In this document: one piece after another, positions 12,961 to 24,916 of the stretch
Numbering within the stretch: the first letter of the stretch is position 1
How the letters are laid out: each line of letters begins with the position of its first letter
Assembly: GCF_011075055.1 (NCBI RefSeq)
Contig: NC_058138.1
Coordinates: 8,204,001-8,268,000 of the forward strand
Origin: Mangifera indica
Taxonomy: Eukaryota; Streptophyta; Magnoliopsida; Sapindales; Anacardiaceae
DNA length: 64,000 bases
Reading direction: 5' to 3'
The notes under the pieces: generated by a model
Database searches by the model: none
Told to the model about the DNA's origin: nothing
Seen by the model: the letters and a program-made list of their open reading frames with translations, nothing else
Position numbers and translations under genes: made by a program

Positions 12961-14960
12961 TTTATTTAAAATTATGATTACAACTGATTATACATTGGTG
13001 ACTATTGGCTCTAGAGTATCTATCCTAACAATTAGTCATATGTCTAATGTCATATGAAGTTATATGTCTATTATGCTTCTATTGCGATAAAGGTTTTGTC
13101 AATGAGTTCAATAAGTTGTTATCAGTGTCTACTCTACCTATTTACGTATCTCCGCACTGAATTATTTTTTGAATAGGTGGTATTGTTTAAATATATGTTT
13201 GGATTTTTAGTGAGCATGTAGCTCTTTTGCCATAATCTAATCAGGTAGTATCACGTTTGAGTAATATGATATATGGAAAAGGCTATGTTGAATTAATGAC
13301 ACATAACCACCATGATCTTGGTAATTTTGGTGATTGTTTTACACAAAAATAATTATGCCTTGACCAGTTTAATGCAATTCCTTTAGTATGTTTCATTTTG
13401 GGAGAATATTAAAAAAATATATTTTATATTTCCATTAGGTGGTTTAAAAAATACAGTAATAGTATTATATATTATATCATGTGATTGGTTTGATAAAGCT
13501 AAAAGGTCATATGACCTTTTGTGGGGACAGCTTGACGGAATGCTTATTCAAGTTAAATTAAGCAGTAGAAATTAGGTACTCTCTCCATTCCAAATGACGG
13601 CAACTTTACAATTTATTCAATTCCATCAAGAATCACTATTTTAAAGAAGATGAATCCAATTCAAGGAGGCATCAAGCATAAATTCATCAACAAATTAGAA
13701 AACTTTTGACAAGTAGTAGTCATTGGGGTTGCCGCCGACACGTCCAAAGACAATTCTAACGCCATTGAGATTGTCAGGCAGAGGTTTATGTAATGGTGTA
13801 CATTAGAGGTTGCACTATGTCGACTTAGTACATTAGAGATTTATGTAATGCCAATAAATTCAGTCAAATCTTAAGTTTTGGGATTTTGTTTTCCCAAATA
13901 AGTATTTCTGATGAAATAACAAAATTCTATACTTTCAAGTTTAAAAAAATTAATTTACCACTTGTATGTTAGAGACAACTCTTAGTTTTAACACTCAAAA
14001 GGTATCTATGTTATTTTGTACAAATATAATAATATGGAGTGTCAGGGTATAAATGTTATTTTTCAAAACTTATTTTGTTTAGAAAACTATTATATTCACT
14101 TTATATATTTTAAAAATATATTTGTAAACCTAATAGTTTTAATATGATATTTACACCCTTAATTTGTTGCATTTTATTCATTTTTTATGGTGCAAATGTA
14201 ATTTTTGAAACTATTGAGAGATATATTAGAATTTAAAATTAAAAAAAAACTGCAAATTTTATTTTAGAATTTCTAAAATGCCCTAAAAAATTTTCATTAC
14301 AACCCTTTAAATTAAAAAATAAATAAATTTACCCTAAACATATGATTATATGCCATGACACCAATATATATATTTGTGTTAGTAATTTTTTTAGTTTTAA
14401 TTAAAATTAATATAAATTAGGAGAAAAAAATTTATTTAATAGACTTTTAGAGGCATTGTGTTATTTAGCGATAGCGTTTTTTTATCTTTTCAATATTGTT
14501 ATAAAATATTTAGCAGATTTTTTAACGAGTATAATATATGGATAAAAACTTGGTTTTTTCAGAACTAAAAAGTAAAAATTTGTTATCTCATCATACCCAA
14601 CGTGGGAAGCAGTCATTAGGCTTTTTTTTTGACTTTAACACTATTTAAAACAGGTTTTGAATTATAAATATTTGCAGATACAAGCTTTACAATATGTAAT
14701 AATTTTATAATAAGTTTTGTAGATAATATTTTAAGATATAAGTTACAATGTCAACCCAAGTTCACCATTAATCATCTGCTATCGTTGTGTTACCAAGATA
14801 CCTTCCTAGGTACTATCTAAAATATTCCAAACTCCTTGTCTCAATCGATATGAAAATTCTATAGCGGCACAAACAATAACGAAATGGGTGTTTTCATGCT
14901 TTAAAAATCTCCCCACCACCATTACAATTTCTCTCTTTAGTAATCATCATCACTGCCGGC
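12961..14960. other. AT-rich intergenic DNA with one perfect palindrome
   Basis: No gene recognised. Bases 13501-13520 form a perfect 20-bp palindrome centred on CATATG. The remainder (13850-14750) is A/T-rich low-complexity sequence with poly-A and poly-T tracts. Confidence 0.5.
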
Positions 14961-14967
14961 GACTCTA

Positions 14968-15183
14968 ATGAAGATCATCTCCAGGAGCATCAGTATTTTA
15001 CTCATTTACTTGATCGGTTCTGCAATTTTTCTGTTGCTCCTGCTATCATTATTATTCTCTTCGTTGCACAGTCAAGCTGGTCCCAGAAACTACAATTCTG
15101 AAGGGCCGCCATCGATTGAGGAAAGAGTTGATGATGAATACGTGAGAACAGTAAGGCAGAATTGTAATCAAGAGATACAATGA
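14968..15183 (+). CDS. Possible small signal-anchored protein, 71 aa, unknown
   Basis: The frame opens with a basic start and a long hydrophobic segment (about residues 9-33, including IFLLLLLSLLF), then a charged, Pro/Glu-rich tail (EGPPSIEERVDDEYVRTV). This fits a secreted or type II membrane protein. Base composition is richer in G+C than its surroundings, and a pyrimidine-rich leader precedes the ATG. No CLE, IDA, RALF or other peptide motif is visible. It may be a real orphan gene, the first exon of a larger gene, or a chance frame. Only one cysteine is present, so it is not a cysteine-rich peptide. Confidence 0.35.
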   Translation: MKIISRSISILLIYLIGSAIFLLLLLSLLFSSLHSQAGPRNYNSEGPPSIEERVDDEYVRTVRQNCNQEIQ

Positions 15184-15297
15184 CAATTGCTGGGATTTAT
15201 TCATCGAACTCGACACTGCTCTCTCTTGGAAACCTTTGAGAGGGAGGTCTATAGATTCGATTCCGCACCAATCTCACATGAATGGTAGATACGGGAG

Positions 15298-15373
15298 AAT
15301 TATGATATTACAAGGGAACAAATACCATGAGTACAAATTATGATATTACAAGACAACAAATATCATGAATACA
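15298..15373. repeat. Two-copy 38-bp tandem duplication
   Basis: 15298-15335 and 15336-15373 are near-identical (both begin AATTATGATATTACAAG) with a handful of differences. This is simple local duplication with no coding content. Confidence 0.8.
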
Positions 15374-15424
15374 AATAAATTACACAAACTTATTGTATCA
15401 CATACCTAGTACTCTGATATTTTA

Positions 15425-16423
15425 AAGGCCAAATGATTATTTACCACCCAAGGTTTGATGCAAACCCAACTTTCCACTCGTTAATTATCGAAAATCCAAA
15501 TACTCATCCGTCTGCTAAATTTTACTGTTATTATCAGAGGTAAAATTGTATTTATCAAAATATTTAACAAAACTAAAAATTTATCATATTTCCTTCCTAA
15601 ATTTAAAAATCTAACAAATTTTCCTCCACTCAAAATTTAAAAAATCAACATTTCCCTCTATGGTTTTCCTAGCCACACTGCCCAACCGCGACGACCTTCT
15701 CCTCTCTCTCTCTTGACTTCTCTTCCACAAAAGACCACTAATACCAGTTGGAACGGTGGCCCGAAGATCGGCATTTGCTGGATCTTCATCAGTTTATCAC
15801 AATGAAGAGCGATGAAGATTAGTGTGAAATGCCAAACTTGGTGTCTTTCATCTTTGGGAAACATCGATTTTCATGCCTTTGCCTCCTTAACCAACATCTT
15901 CTCTCTTGTCTTCTTACTCACTTCCCCTAGTGCCTTTGAAACCTTACTATATGCACCAATAAACTATGAAGCCCTATTCAGAACATAGTGATTCTTCATG
16001 AGTCCAGATCTTGCGTTACTAATTGTCTACTCAATAGTTGACAAGGTAGACTTAGTCTTTTTAGAAACCTAAAACTTCTCATCCATTTCCTCCACTTTGT
16101 CATTGACAAAAGATGTGCCAACACTTACTTTCTCAGTGAGGCCAATTTTTAATCAATAAAAACAACTGTTATAGTTGTAGTAGATGTGAACCTGTGCTTC
16201 TCATCAAAGGCTTTTGCTTTGCTAATTACATCTTTACCAAGAATAAAGCCCTTGGCTAGCATGCTACTTATAACAACCTCTGCCTTCGAGACAACAAATT
16301 CACTCTTAAATGAAATTCACCAATAGAAGTGGATGAAAGGCCAGATTTTGGCTTTTTGAAACTTAAAAAGATAAAAATTTGTCCTTTTAGTAAATCTTGG
16401 GTGGGAAATAGTCATTTCGCCTT
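15425..16423. mobile_element. ~1-kb unit with terminal inverted repeats enclosing a gene fragment
   Basis: The left end 15425-15456 (AAGGCCAAATGATTATTTAC then CACCCAAGG) matches the reverse complement of 16392-16423 with about five mismatches. Between them lies a gene pseudocopy (next entry) and a C/T-rich stretch at 15690-15730. The arrangement resembles a non-autonomous DNA transposon that captured host sequence. No transposase is encoded. A clear target-site duplication was not found, so the alternative of two inverted copies of a common repeat flanking a processed pseudogene remains open. Confidence 0.5.
15871..16305 (-). pseudogene. BPA1-like (binding partner of ACD11) C-terminal pseudogene
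   Basis: On the minus strand the sequence reads MLAKGFILGKD, AFDEKHRFTS, a frameshift, then IGLTEKVSVGTSFVNDKV, MDEKF, stop, VSKKTKSTLSTIE, stop, SGLMKNHYVLNRAS, stop, FIGAYSKVSKALGEVSKKTREKM. This order matches the C-terminal part of plant RRM proteins named binding partner of ACD11, which act in lipid-linked cell-death control. The N-terminal RRM was not found. The 435 bases run without introns, which suggests a processed or captured copy. At least three stops (TAG, TAG, TAG) and one frameshift rule out function. Family assignment comes from memory of motif order, with no database search behind it. Confidence 0.62.
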
Positions 16424-16473
16424 ATTCATATTTGTTAATAACCATTTCTCCCCAACATTATTACCTTGAATTC

Positions 16474-18843
16474 TGTAACATCTGCAAGTATGCTTAAGGG
16501 TACTTTGGTCTTTTTTAGTATTTTCCTATGTGAGATTGTGTTTGTGAAGCTATTATGTGATTTGTGGCATGCATGTCATGCATGAGAGGCTACACGCCCG
16601 TGTAAGATATGGCAGAGAGGGCAAAATGATCTTTTCACGAATTGTTTAATTTGGCCAAGGTACACGCTCATGTAAATAGGGTACATGGCCGTGTCTAGTC
16701 AGTGAATTTTGAATTCTGAGATAAGGACATGTTCCATGGCAATTGCACAATGTGGTTTTAATGCTTCATAATTGAAATACACGCCCGTGTATGCCTGTTT
16801 AATCTAAAAATAAAAATAGGTGTAGAATGTGCAACACTCACTTTTTTCTAAAATCTTTTTAGCCAATAAGAGAAAAGGGAGGATTGGAGAGTGGTAGAGC
16901 CATGTCTTGCTAGGAGAGAAGCTTTTGAGAATCGTTCAAGCCACGAGAAGACTATTATCATTGTATTAAGATAAGCAGCATGAGTTCTTGTGTTATTGTT
17001 GTATTGGGTGTTACTGATGGTTCAGAATTGAATGTGAACATGATACTTGATTGCTTAGGTTATATATATATATATATATTGATAGCAAAAGCAAGGGTTG
17101 ATTGAGTTTTTTTTCATGATTATGGTTTTATTTGTAGTTTATATTTTTTTTTTATCTCGATTTAGTAATGATTTCCTCTATATGTGGTTGTTTAATTTAA
17201 TGTTAATGGATCATTTGGGTTGGTATAATGATAGAAAATTCACTAAAATTGGTATATGGATGATGAACCTTTGATGTGTAGTATAGAATAAGATAGGCAA
17301 ATTGGTTATGTGTTGGGCCATGTTGATGTTGTTTAAATCATTGATTCATGTGTGTAGTGCGGAATAGGGCTATATGGTAAGGTATTGGTTATGAAATATA
17401 TACTTTTAGAAGGATTTTGATTGTATTTAGATGTGTGGAAAATACAGGAGTCTTAGGATTAGAATTTTGGAATTTCAGTGACACACACCGTGTACATTTA
17501 GGAATATCTACCCGTGTAAGATTAGGTACACAGGGGTGTAAAATTTGGCATGGACATATGCCCATGTGGTATGGGACACATGACCATGTGACCTGCACCA
17601 AGGATACACTCTCGTGTGTTTTTGTCGCTCGTCGTGTAGATTGGGTAATACATGTCTATGTATAAAAGATACACACTCTTGTACTTTTAGGGAAACTTGA
17701 AAGTATAATCACTTGAAATGGATTCAAAATGTATGAAGTTTTGTTATGAATATACGAATTAGAGAAATGACAAACTTAACCCTATGAGGGATATTGAGGG
17801 AAGAAAACTAATGATAAGACCTTAATGAGAGTTATTGGTAATGGAAATTTATAAATATGTGCCTAACTATGTGGACGACGACATGTATCTGACTGGGTCC
17901 TATTTTGATCAAAAAGTTTGATATGATGTACAATACTGTTACAAGCCACCAAATTATGTGTAAAGTGGGAGTAAAAGCAATAAGGCTAATAAATCTTTGT
18001 AGTTCCACACCGATGATAAGCGTTATAGCATTTGGGATGAGTGTACAAAGACAAGAGTCATCTAGGGACCCATTGTATGAGTAATATTGTTTTAATAGCC
18101 CAAGTCTGATTGGCATGTGTATGAATTGCATATAAGAATGACATTCGAGATGTCATAAGCTTTTCTTTTGATGTTTGGGATATCGATGTACATTGTATGG
18201 GTTAGTTATTCGAGATGACTACTCGTTACTTAAATATCAATATTTAGGATGTTGGGGAATACATCCGTGAACTTTCTTAAGAAAGAAGTAACACCACTAC
18301 ATAAATTACTTTTGTTATTTGCAAAATGTAAATTCACTCACATGTTTTATATGTGATTTTGCAAGTAGGGTTCTGAAGTAGTGAGGTGGCAGCGGGGAAA
18401 CTAGTCGTATGGCTTGTTATGACACATGAGTGCAAGGGGACTTGGATGTTTTTCATTCTCATTCACAAACCATTCATTACACACTTATGATTAGATGTTT
18501 TCATTTATATTATCCAGATAATGTTTGAGCTATTGTATTTCATTTTAATACACTTTTGGAATGTGGGTCTGTTTCGAATGTCTTGCATTTAATCATTGAA
18601 ATAGCATACCATAGAGTACGACTTGTCACATTTCTCAGGGTGCATATCCTGGATAAGTGTAAGTACCCTAAGAGAGGTGATCTCGACAGGTAATTTCATT
18701 AGCTTAATGGATTCAGATTGCATAGTGTTTCGGGTATTTCTAAAACCCTAAAGTTTAATTCAATATTTTATAATCTATGTGTAGATATTGGGATTATAGT
18801 TTATTGATTTATTTTATTCAGTTTATTCAAAGTAAATCTTACA
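16474..18843 (+). mobile_element. 2.37-kb LTR of a Ty3/gypsy element (5' LTR, internal region decayed)
   Basis: The segment begins TGTAA and ends TTACA, an inverted pair as expected at LTR ends, and a primer-binding site follows two bases later. Inside are about ten short palindromic words of the ACACGCCCGTGT type (16590-16800, 17480-17690), a TA microsatellite (17061-17080), and a late segment (18330-18410) laid out like the matching part of the 54.9-kb LTR. No matching 3' LTR was recognised in the window, so the element is truncated or interrupted. Confidence 0.6.
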
Positions 18844-18845
18844 TG

Positions 18846-18857
18846 TGGTATTAGAGC
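18846..18857 (+). other. Primer-binding site, tRNA-iMet type
   Basis: TGGTATTAGAGC matches the canonical TGGTATCAGAGC at 11 of 12 positions and sits two bases after the LTR end. The same signal in perfect form is at 57018-57029. Confidence 0.65.
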
Positions 18858-20399
18858 AATATGTATTAGGTTATAGAATTTGAATTTAAGAATTGAAATT
18901 AGAATATTTTATTCCAAAATTAAGGTATGAAATTTGAAATATGGAATTGAAATAACAAATTCTGAAATTGGGGTTTCATTTAAATCAAATTAAGGTTTAT
19001 TTCAATTAAGATTTTGAATTAAAATTAGGGTTTCAAATTAAAAAAAAAAGGTCACGTAGAGCTATCATTCGACCATAATTTCTAGCAAAATTGGAGGCAT
19101 TTGAGCCACCATCGTCATAAGTCGTACCCTCATACCCATACTCCTTTAATCAGCACTACTAATCGATGACAAGATTGAGTAGAAAAGTCATAGTTGTTGA
19201 CTGAGTGTGACTGCCTTCTTCCACAATTTTCTAACATGATTTTAAGGCAAAGACTCTGGTCTAGATGACAATGACACACTTTTTAGATATATCTCTTGTT
19301 GGAATTAGTAATCGTTAAAGAAATTGTTAAATTCATTGTTGGAGTGACCGAATTGGATAATTTAGGGTTTACAAGACTCCCAGGTCATAACCCAATTGGG
19401 AAAACCCATGAACTCAACCCTCTAACTCAAATAGGTTAAGTAAACCTTGTACAGTCAAACTGGGTCAAACTTGGCCCAATGATCCTACCCGCATATGATT
19501 GAATGAACCCAACCCAATAAATAGCACATGATACCACACACGTTAAAATGTTGATAGAGAGAAGTGTACATGGAAACATGTGTTCATTAGTTAAAGCACG
19601 TCATATAGACATGGCCACGTATGGTAAAGGCTAATGACTCAGGAAAGCATGTGTAGGTTTCTTTGAGGTGCGGAAAGAGCATGAAACCTCCCCTGGTGGC
19701 ACAAAAGGCACACAAAATGGTTGTTTGGTGTGTTGGCAATCTTGGAGGTGTGTGTAGGCTTATAGTGGGTATGTGTAACAAGTAGTGTCTTCTAAATGCA
19801 TGTAAATAGTGAGTTATACCAATTAATTGCACATAATAATGTATAATTGATCCTAGTAGTATATGTGCATGTGTAAAGTTTTTTCTTTTTTAAGGCATAT
19901 TAAAATGTGTTAATGGTTTAAGATAACACATGAAACACTATAACAACATATGATATTGCATAAGAATGTATAGAGATTTAAGAAGACAGACAAGTGCACA
20001 TGAATATTTGTATAGGAAAGCTTTTTAAAGGCAACCCATAAAGCATATTGAGGGCTAATGGTAGCAATTAGGAGGGCATAAAGGTTAGTTTAAGCATGCA
20101 CTAGTGTGTGAAGGCATTTAGGAAGTGCAAATGAGTATATAAGCATAATAAGGACATATGATCATAGTAAAGGTTTAAGAATGCACATTACAACATAGGA
20201 AAGGCAAGCAAACTAGCATTAAGGACTTATGGCAGCATGTGAATGGCTTATGGTGGCATGGAATGATATATTAGGCACTTGTAAGTCTCTATTTGAAAGT
20301 GAATTAAATTTTAGATTAAATATTATGGCATAAAGTATTCTCTAGTTATTAGGATCGATAAATTTAAGTATCAACTCTTTCATGTGTGGTTAAGTTACT
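18858..20399. other. Decayed repeat-derived DNA, no gene recognised
   Basis: The first ~500 bases would be the leader of the preceding gypsy element. I could not find gag or pol motifs. From about 19550 the sequence is rich in recurring GGCA/GCACAT/AAGG words without a clear period. Confidence 0.4.
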
Positions 20400-21500
20400 A
20401 CATTAGGTTAAGATTATTATTCACTTGGTTAGATGCAATAGTTTTAAGGAAGACTGTTAAAGACAATAAGGTATTATGTCTCATAAAATCTTAATTAAGG
20501 CATAAATATTTTGTATCATTGGAGTATTTTGTGAGTTTTTATGATGTTAATCACCAAAGTGGTATATTATTGAGACTTACAAAATTTTCCCTTTGATAAT
20601 GATACATTCTTTTGTTTTTAATGCACAAGGTTAGTTTTGGAAATGCACTAGTGATAGACAACTTAATATACCCAAAGGTGGTTGGGCTTATTCAATTGAC
20701 ATGTGTTATTCTATTAAATAGAGGAGAAACAATAGTCTAGCAAGTTTGTCCAAAGGTAATATTTCTTTTGAAAACCATATGTTTTGAAGGTCCTCATATA
20801 ACTTATATAACCTTGTGTATAAGTTCCTAATAACATATCATTTCTTTTGTCTAAAAGTGATTTAATGATGATGCACTAGAAATCCTTATAAGGTATGACT
20901 TATATGGTTTTAAAACTACTTTGATTATTACCTAATACAGATTTGTTGCAATATTTAGTTAAGATTGCTAGAGATAATTTGATATTGTATCTCATGAAAT
21001 CTTAATTTTGACAATATTATTTAGTCTCAGTAGAAATTATTATAAGTTGTTAGAATGTTTAATTGTCAAAGTGGCGAATTCATTGAAGCTTGCAAAATTT
21101 CTATGTTCGGTGAAAAAGGCATTCTTTAATTTGATACATATAATTTCCTACCCAAACGTGGTTAATGTGTGTGTGAAAGTTGATGGTTGCATGAGGTGAT
21201 TGTGAAATAACATTGGTTGTGAAAATTTAATTCACTCAAAGGTGGCTGTGATTTTTCAATGGACATATTTTTTCCTTTTGGTTGAAAGAGAGCAATAACC
21301 TAGGAGGGTTTATCTACCTAAAGGTGATAGACTTTCCAAAAGTTATTTATTCTCCTTATTTGTAATCTTATGTTTGAGGGTCTTAACTGCATGTTGTATT
21401 CTCTGCCCAAAGATGATTGTATGATGATATGCTTGGAACACTCGTGGATAATAGCTTATAAGGTTTTGAAGTTATTTATTGTTAATGATATTGCTTATTG
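20400..21500. repeat. Diverged tandem duplication, unit ~500-550 bp
   Basis: 20437-20510 resembles 20949-21006 (both end TCTCAT[A/G]AAATCTTAATT). 20856-20945 resembles 21405-21490 (TTATAAGG…GGTTTT in both). The word CCAAAGGTGG or a variant recurs near 20570, 20670, 20860, 21155, 21235, 21315 and 21405. At least two worn units are present. Origin unknown. Confidence 0.5.
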
Positions 21501-21869
21501 CATCCTATCTTTAATAGACTATTATTGTGAACAATAATAATAAAACCACAAATGAGGTTCTGGCTGGTTCTAACTTTAAAGAATTAGAGATAAGATTTGA
21601 ATTTGTATTACTGATTGAGGATATAGTTTTGACCTAGCGAGTTTATGGACCGCCTAAGCCCAAGATAACATCTTTATTGAATAATAGCATTTCTAGAGAA
21701 ATCTATTAGGTTAAGGTTACTAGCTATAAAAAATTCATTATTGATTACCTTATTGGAGGTTTGCCCTAAGGTTACTAAAACGTTTCACAATATTAGAGAT
21801 ACCGGTTAAGTAAATGATCTAGCTCCAACAAGGCATGATAGTTAAAAAGGAGCCAAAAAGTGATGAGTG

Positions 21870-22560
21870 ATAGAGTAGGGCATATTTTTTAAGGCATCAA
21901 TATACCATAATGACAACTAACATTGCAAAGTCATTCAATGCCCTTGTTAGACAGCATAGGGTTTGCCTATCATGATGCTCGTTAAGTTCATTCGGAGCAC
22001 ATTACAACGATGGTTTTAGAAGAAGAGAAACCATGTAAGTATGTATAGAGTTAATAATAATTATCTATTTAACCAAGTCCTTTTTCCTTTATGCTTGTTA
22101 TTAATAAATGTGTTGTTGCTTTTTCCAGATTACAGATGAGTGCCCCAGAATGTTACCCCATGGGCAGAGGAGAAGCTTGGTTTCCATGTGTTAAAGGTTA
22201 CACGCTTAGAGGTTCACCTAATTACAAATGTTTGGTATCAGGTTCTAGGTATTGGTGGATACATGGGCATTGTGGACTTTAATAAAATGTCTTGTATGTG
22301 CAAAAAGTTTTAGCTTTCACGTATTTCATACAAGCATGCGATTACTGTTGCATGACACATAAGGCTCACAAATGTGAATGCATGGGTTCATCCTTTCTTC
22401 ACCACTAAGTGCTACCATGCAATGTATGTAGAACTTGTCAATACACTCGAAAACCAATTAGAATGGTTGTTTGCCCCCAAAGAAAAAGTTATCTTGCCCC
22501 TTGTTCTTGATAGTCATCAAACAAGTCATCCTTTATATAGAAATCGATGCCCTTCATAGG
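21870..22560 (+). mobile_element. MULE (Mutator-like) transposase remnant, C-terminal half
   Basis: Motifs in order: TIMTTNIAKSFNALVR, then LPIMMLVKFIRSTLQRWF after a frameshift, an intron-like gap 22035-22138 (GTAAGT to CAG), VTPWAEEKL, VDFNKMSCMCKKF, and VHPFFTTKCYHAMY. This is the end of a MuDR transposase including the SWIM zinc-finger region (C-x-C present, later ligands decayed). Several stops interrupt it. The catalytic half is absent. Terminal inverted repeats were not identified. Confidence 0.8.
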
Positions 22561-23247
22561 AGGAGATTGTTACACCCAAGGTATGTAGTCAATATAAGCC
22601 ACCAAGGCATGTCTGAACACAACGTAAAAGCTTAACACCCGTTCCAAGCTCCGTCTCATAGGGTTCATCTAGAAGAGATAAAGGAACAAGATCTTGACAA
22701 CCTTCTATTTAGTTTTATTAATTATATAATTTATGTATTTGTTAAAATGATATGTAATCGATGCACTTTAATTAATGTTTCATTTGAGTACTTGTGTTTA
22801 TATACAATGTAATATATTTAGTGTGCATAATGTTTTAATTATATAGTTGTTATAATGAACATTATTTATGTAATTGTTAGAATGAACATTTTGTTGTTTA
22901 ATTAATGTATGATTTACTTGTGTTTAAAGAGTGTTAGTGGAATTTCAAGGTTGGTGGATTTATCTTTTATGCCTTAGTTATGCTTGTGTTTCAATTTGGT
23001 GTCATTTCAGTGTGTATGTGTATTGTTTAGGGTGTCTTAGCAGAGAGTTGCTGCAAAATACCTTAGAATGACAAATACCAAAAAGTTGATTTGATATTTG
23101 AAAAGTGCATGTCAAAAACCTTAGAAATCACAAAACTCAAAAAAGGGACTTGAAATTCATAAATTATACGTCCAAAAACCCTAGAATGTGAAAAACAGAA
23201 ATAAAATTCCAAAACTATACGTAAAAAACCCTAGATTTAGAAAAATG
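22561..23247. repeat. AT-rich spacer with worn two-copy tandem repeat
   Basis: 22717-22801 and about 22848-22927 share TTAATTAATGT then TACTTGTGTTTA and similar upstream words, with a period near 125 bp. The rest, to 23247, contains recurring ACCCTAGA words every 60-70 bases but no gene. Confidence 0.45.
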
Positions 23248-23470
23248 TCAATTTGCCCCTTAACATTTTTTTGCTCTCTCACAGGTCCTAATGTTTTGAA
23301 CAATATCAATTTGCCCCCATAATATTTTCTCATTCTCTCATAGGTCCTAAATGCTTAGAACAATATCAGTTTGGCCCCTTATTAATTTCACCTTATCCCA
23401 TAGTCCAACAAGTTGAAAAAATCACAATTTTACCCCTATGGGTCTAACTATTTAAAAAATCAACATTTCC
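23248..23470. repeat. Degenerate ~58-60-bp tandem repeat
   Basis: Starts at 23248, 23306, 23366, 23422 and 23460, each opening with a TCA[A/G]TTTGCCCC-like word followed by T/A-rich text and TCxTAGGTCCTAA. Spacing is 58, 60, 56 and then 38 bases. Similar 'TTTxCCCC' phrases occur near 25600-25720, so this may be a common dispersed repeat. Confidence 0.6.
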
Positions 23471-24660
23471 TCCTTCCCATATGGTTCCCATGTGTCGTGT
23501 CGTGGGAAAAGTTTCAAAACTTGCAATTTCCCCCCTCCCCCGGGGTTCCCTCGGATATCCCCCGATGTACTAATTGTATAAAAACTCATATTTGCCCCCC
23601 TCCTTCGTGTTATTGATTCAACCAGAGGGATATTTCTCAAACCTAGGAATCCCCGAGTTTGCAAAAATCCCTTGGGTTGAATTCCAATTTGAAAATCGAT
23701 CGATTTTTTGACCAAAATAACAATTTCTGGCTACCATTTCAATAAAAAACGATTGTACACTAAGTTAAACACAATAGCCCTAAACTAATTCATCCAAAAC
23801 ACAAAAATTCAAGCAACAAAATCAATTGTTCAAATCACATTTTTGCTTAAACCCTTGATATTTAGGCCATTTACTTTAATTTCCCTAAGAAATAAGTAAA
23901 CTAATTTATCTTGTTCATTATTAATTTTATTGGAGATAAAAAGTTGTTGGTATTATAATTTTTTTTTTATTGAGAGGGCTAAATATTTCCATTTTTTTTT
24001 TGGTTAAAAGAATTAAATTATATTTTATCGAACAAAAATGAGTTTACCACTTTTTAAGTAAAAGAATTAATGCTATATGTTTTTAAATTAAAAACGATGA
24101 TTGAAATAATTTTTAGTTGACTGTAAATAATTATAATTCACAAAAATCTCATATTAACACTTTTTCCAAAATTTATTTCCCCAAAAATGATAAAACCAAC
24201 CGAGAATAAATAAAATCTATTATGAATTAATTTATTATTTTGTTTTTTGATAAATGATTATGATTCTACAAGAACAAGAATATGTAGAAACAAGAATATG
24301 ATTCTACAAGTACATAAATGCCCTCACCCAACCTTAGCTTAGTTTGTTAACAAAAAGTTGTTCTTGTAATATTACCCTTAATTAAGTGTATTGTGATAAA
24401 GAAGTATTGTATTTAATTTACAACAACAAATGGTCATGGCAAAACTGAACCTAATTTTAAATAACAATACTTGTTGGGAAACCAAGTATGAATACTTGTC
24501 TAATTATTGTTATAATTAGTTGAAGTAGAACAAAATTTTAAATTCAAAACCAATATAGTTTAGGATAAAAAAAGCTTATTTATAGAAAATGAATATTGTT
24601 ACAAAAGCTAATCCCAACAAATTAAAACAAGTAAACAGCTTTGCATTCAACATTAACTCT

Positions 24661-24670
24661 GTATAAATAA
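24661..24670 (+). promoter_or_regulatory. Putative TATA box for the small peptide gene
   Basis: GTATAAATAA lies about 40-50 bases before the ATG at 24710, a spacing normal for a short plant 5' leader. Confidence 0.4.
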
Positions 24671-24709
24671 TTTCCCTTTACAGCAAGTAATTAACATACA
24701 AAATTGAAG

Positions 24710-24916
24710 ATGGTGGGTTACCAAACAAGTCCTTGTGGGGCATTACTTTTGTGCTTGCTTTATTCAATCGTTTTGTCGATAGCGTGTGGGATGTTAGAGG
24801 CCAACGTTTCGGATGAGCATAAAGACTTCGAGGCATGTAAAGTACATTGTGAGTTTACACATCGAGCTGGGTATGACTGTTCTAGTATGTGCTTACTTTT
24901 GTTATTGAAATATTGA
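24710..24916 (+). CDS. Putative small secreted cysteine peptide, hairpinin-like C-x3-C…C-x3-C pattern, 68 aa
   Basis: Residues 1-30 form a signal-peptide-like hydrophobic run (ALLLCLLYSIVLSIACG). The mature part carries ACKVHCEFTHRAGYDCSSMC, that is C-x3-C-x9-C-x3-C, the spacing used by alpha-hairpinin peptides. A TATA-like box lies upstream and AATAAA occurs at 25011-25016. The annotation starts at the ATG at 24710. Oddities: only four mature cysteines, a hydrophobic C-terminus (LLLLLKY), and a possible splice donor (GTATGT at 24886) that would remove the last cysteine and attach an unseen exon. It could instead be a chance frame or the first exon of another cysteine protein. Any defence role is inference. 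Confidence 0.45.
   Translation: MVGYQTSPCGALLLCLLYSIVLSIACGMLEANVSDEHKDFEACKVHCEFTHRAGYDCSSMCLLLLLKY

Noticed and set aside
17417..17665. 82-codon frame and its antisense at 17389-17601
   Set aside because: Inside the 16.5-18.8 kb LTR, over the palindromic CCCGTGT words; no domain.
22561..22620. Second LTR start (AGGAGGAGA followed by TGTTACACCC)
   Set aside because: Looks like a polypurine tract plus LTR start, but what follows does not match the 16474 LTR or any other sequence in the window, and it abuts the MULE fragment.
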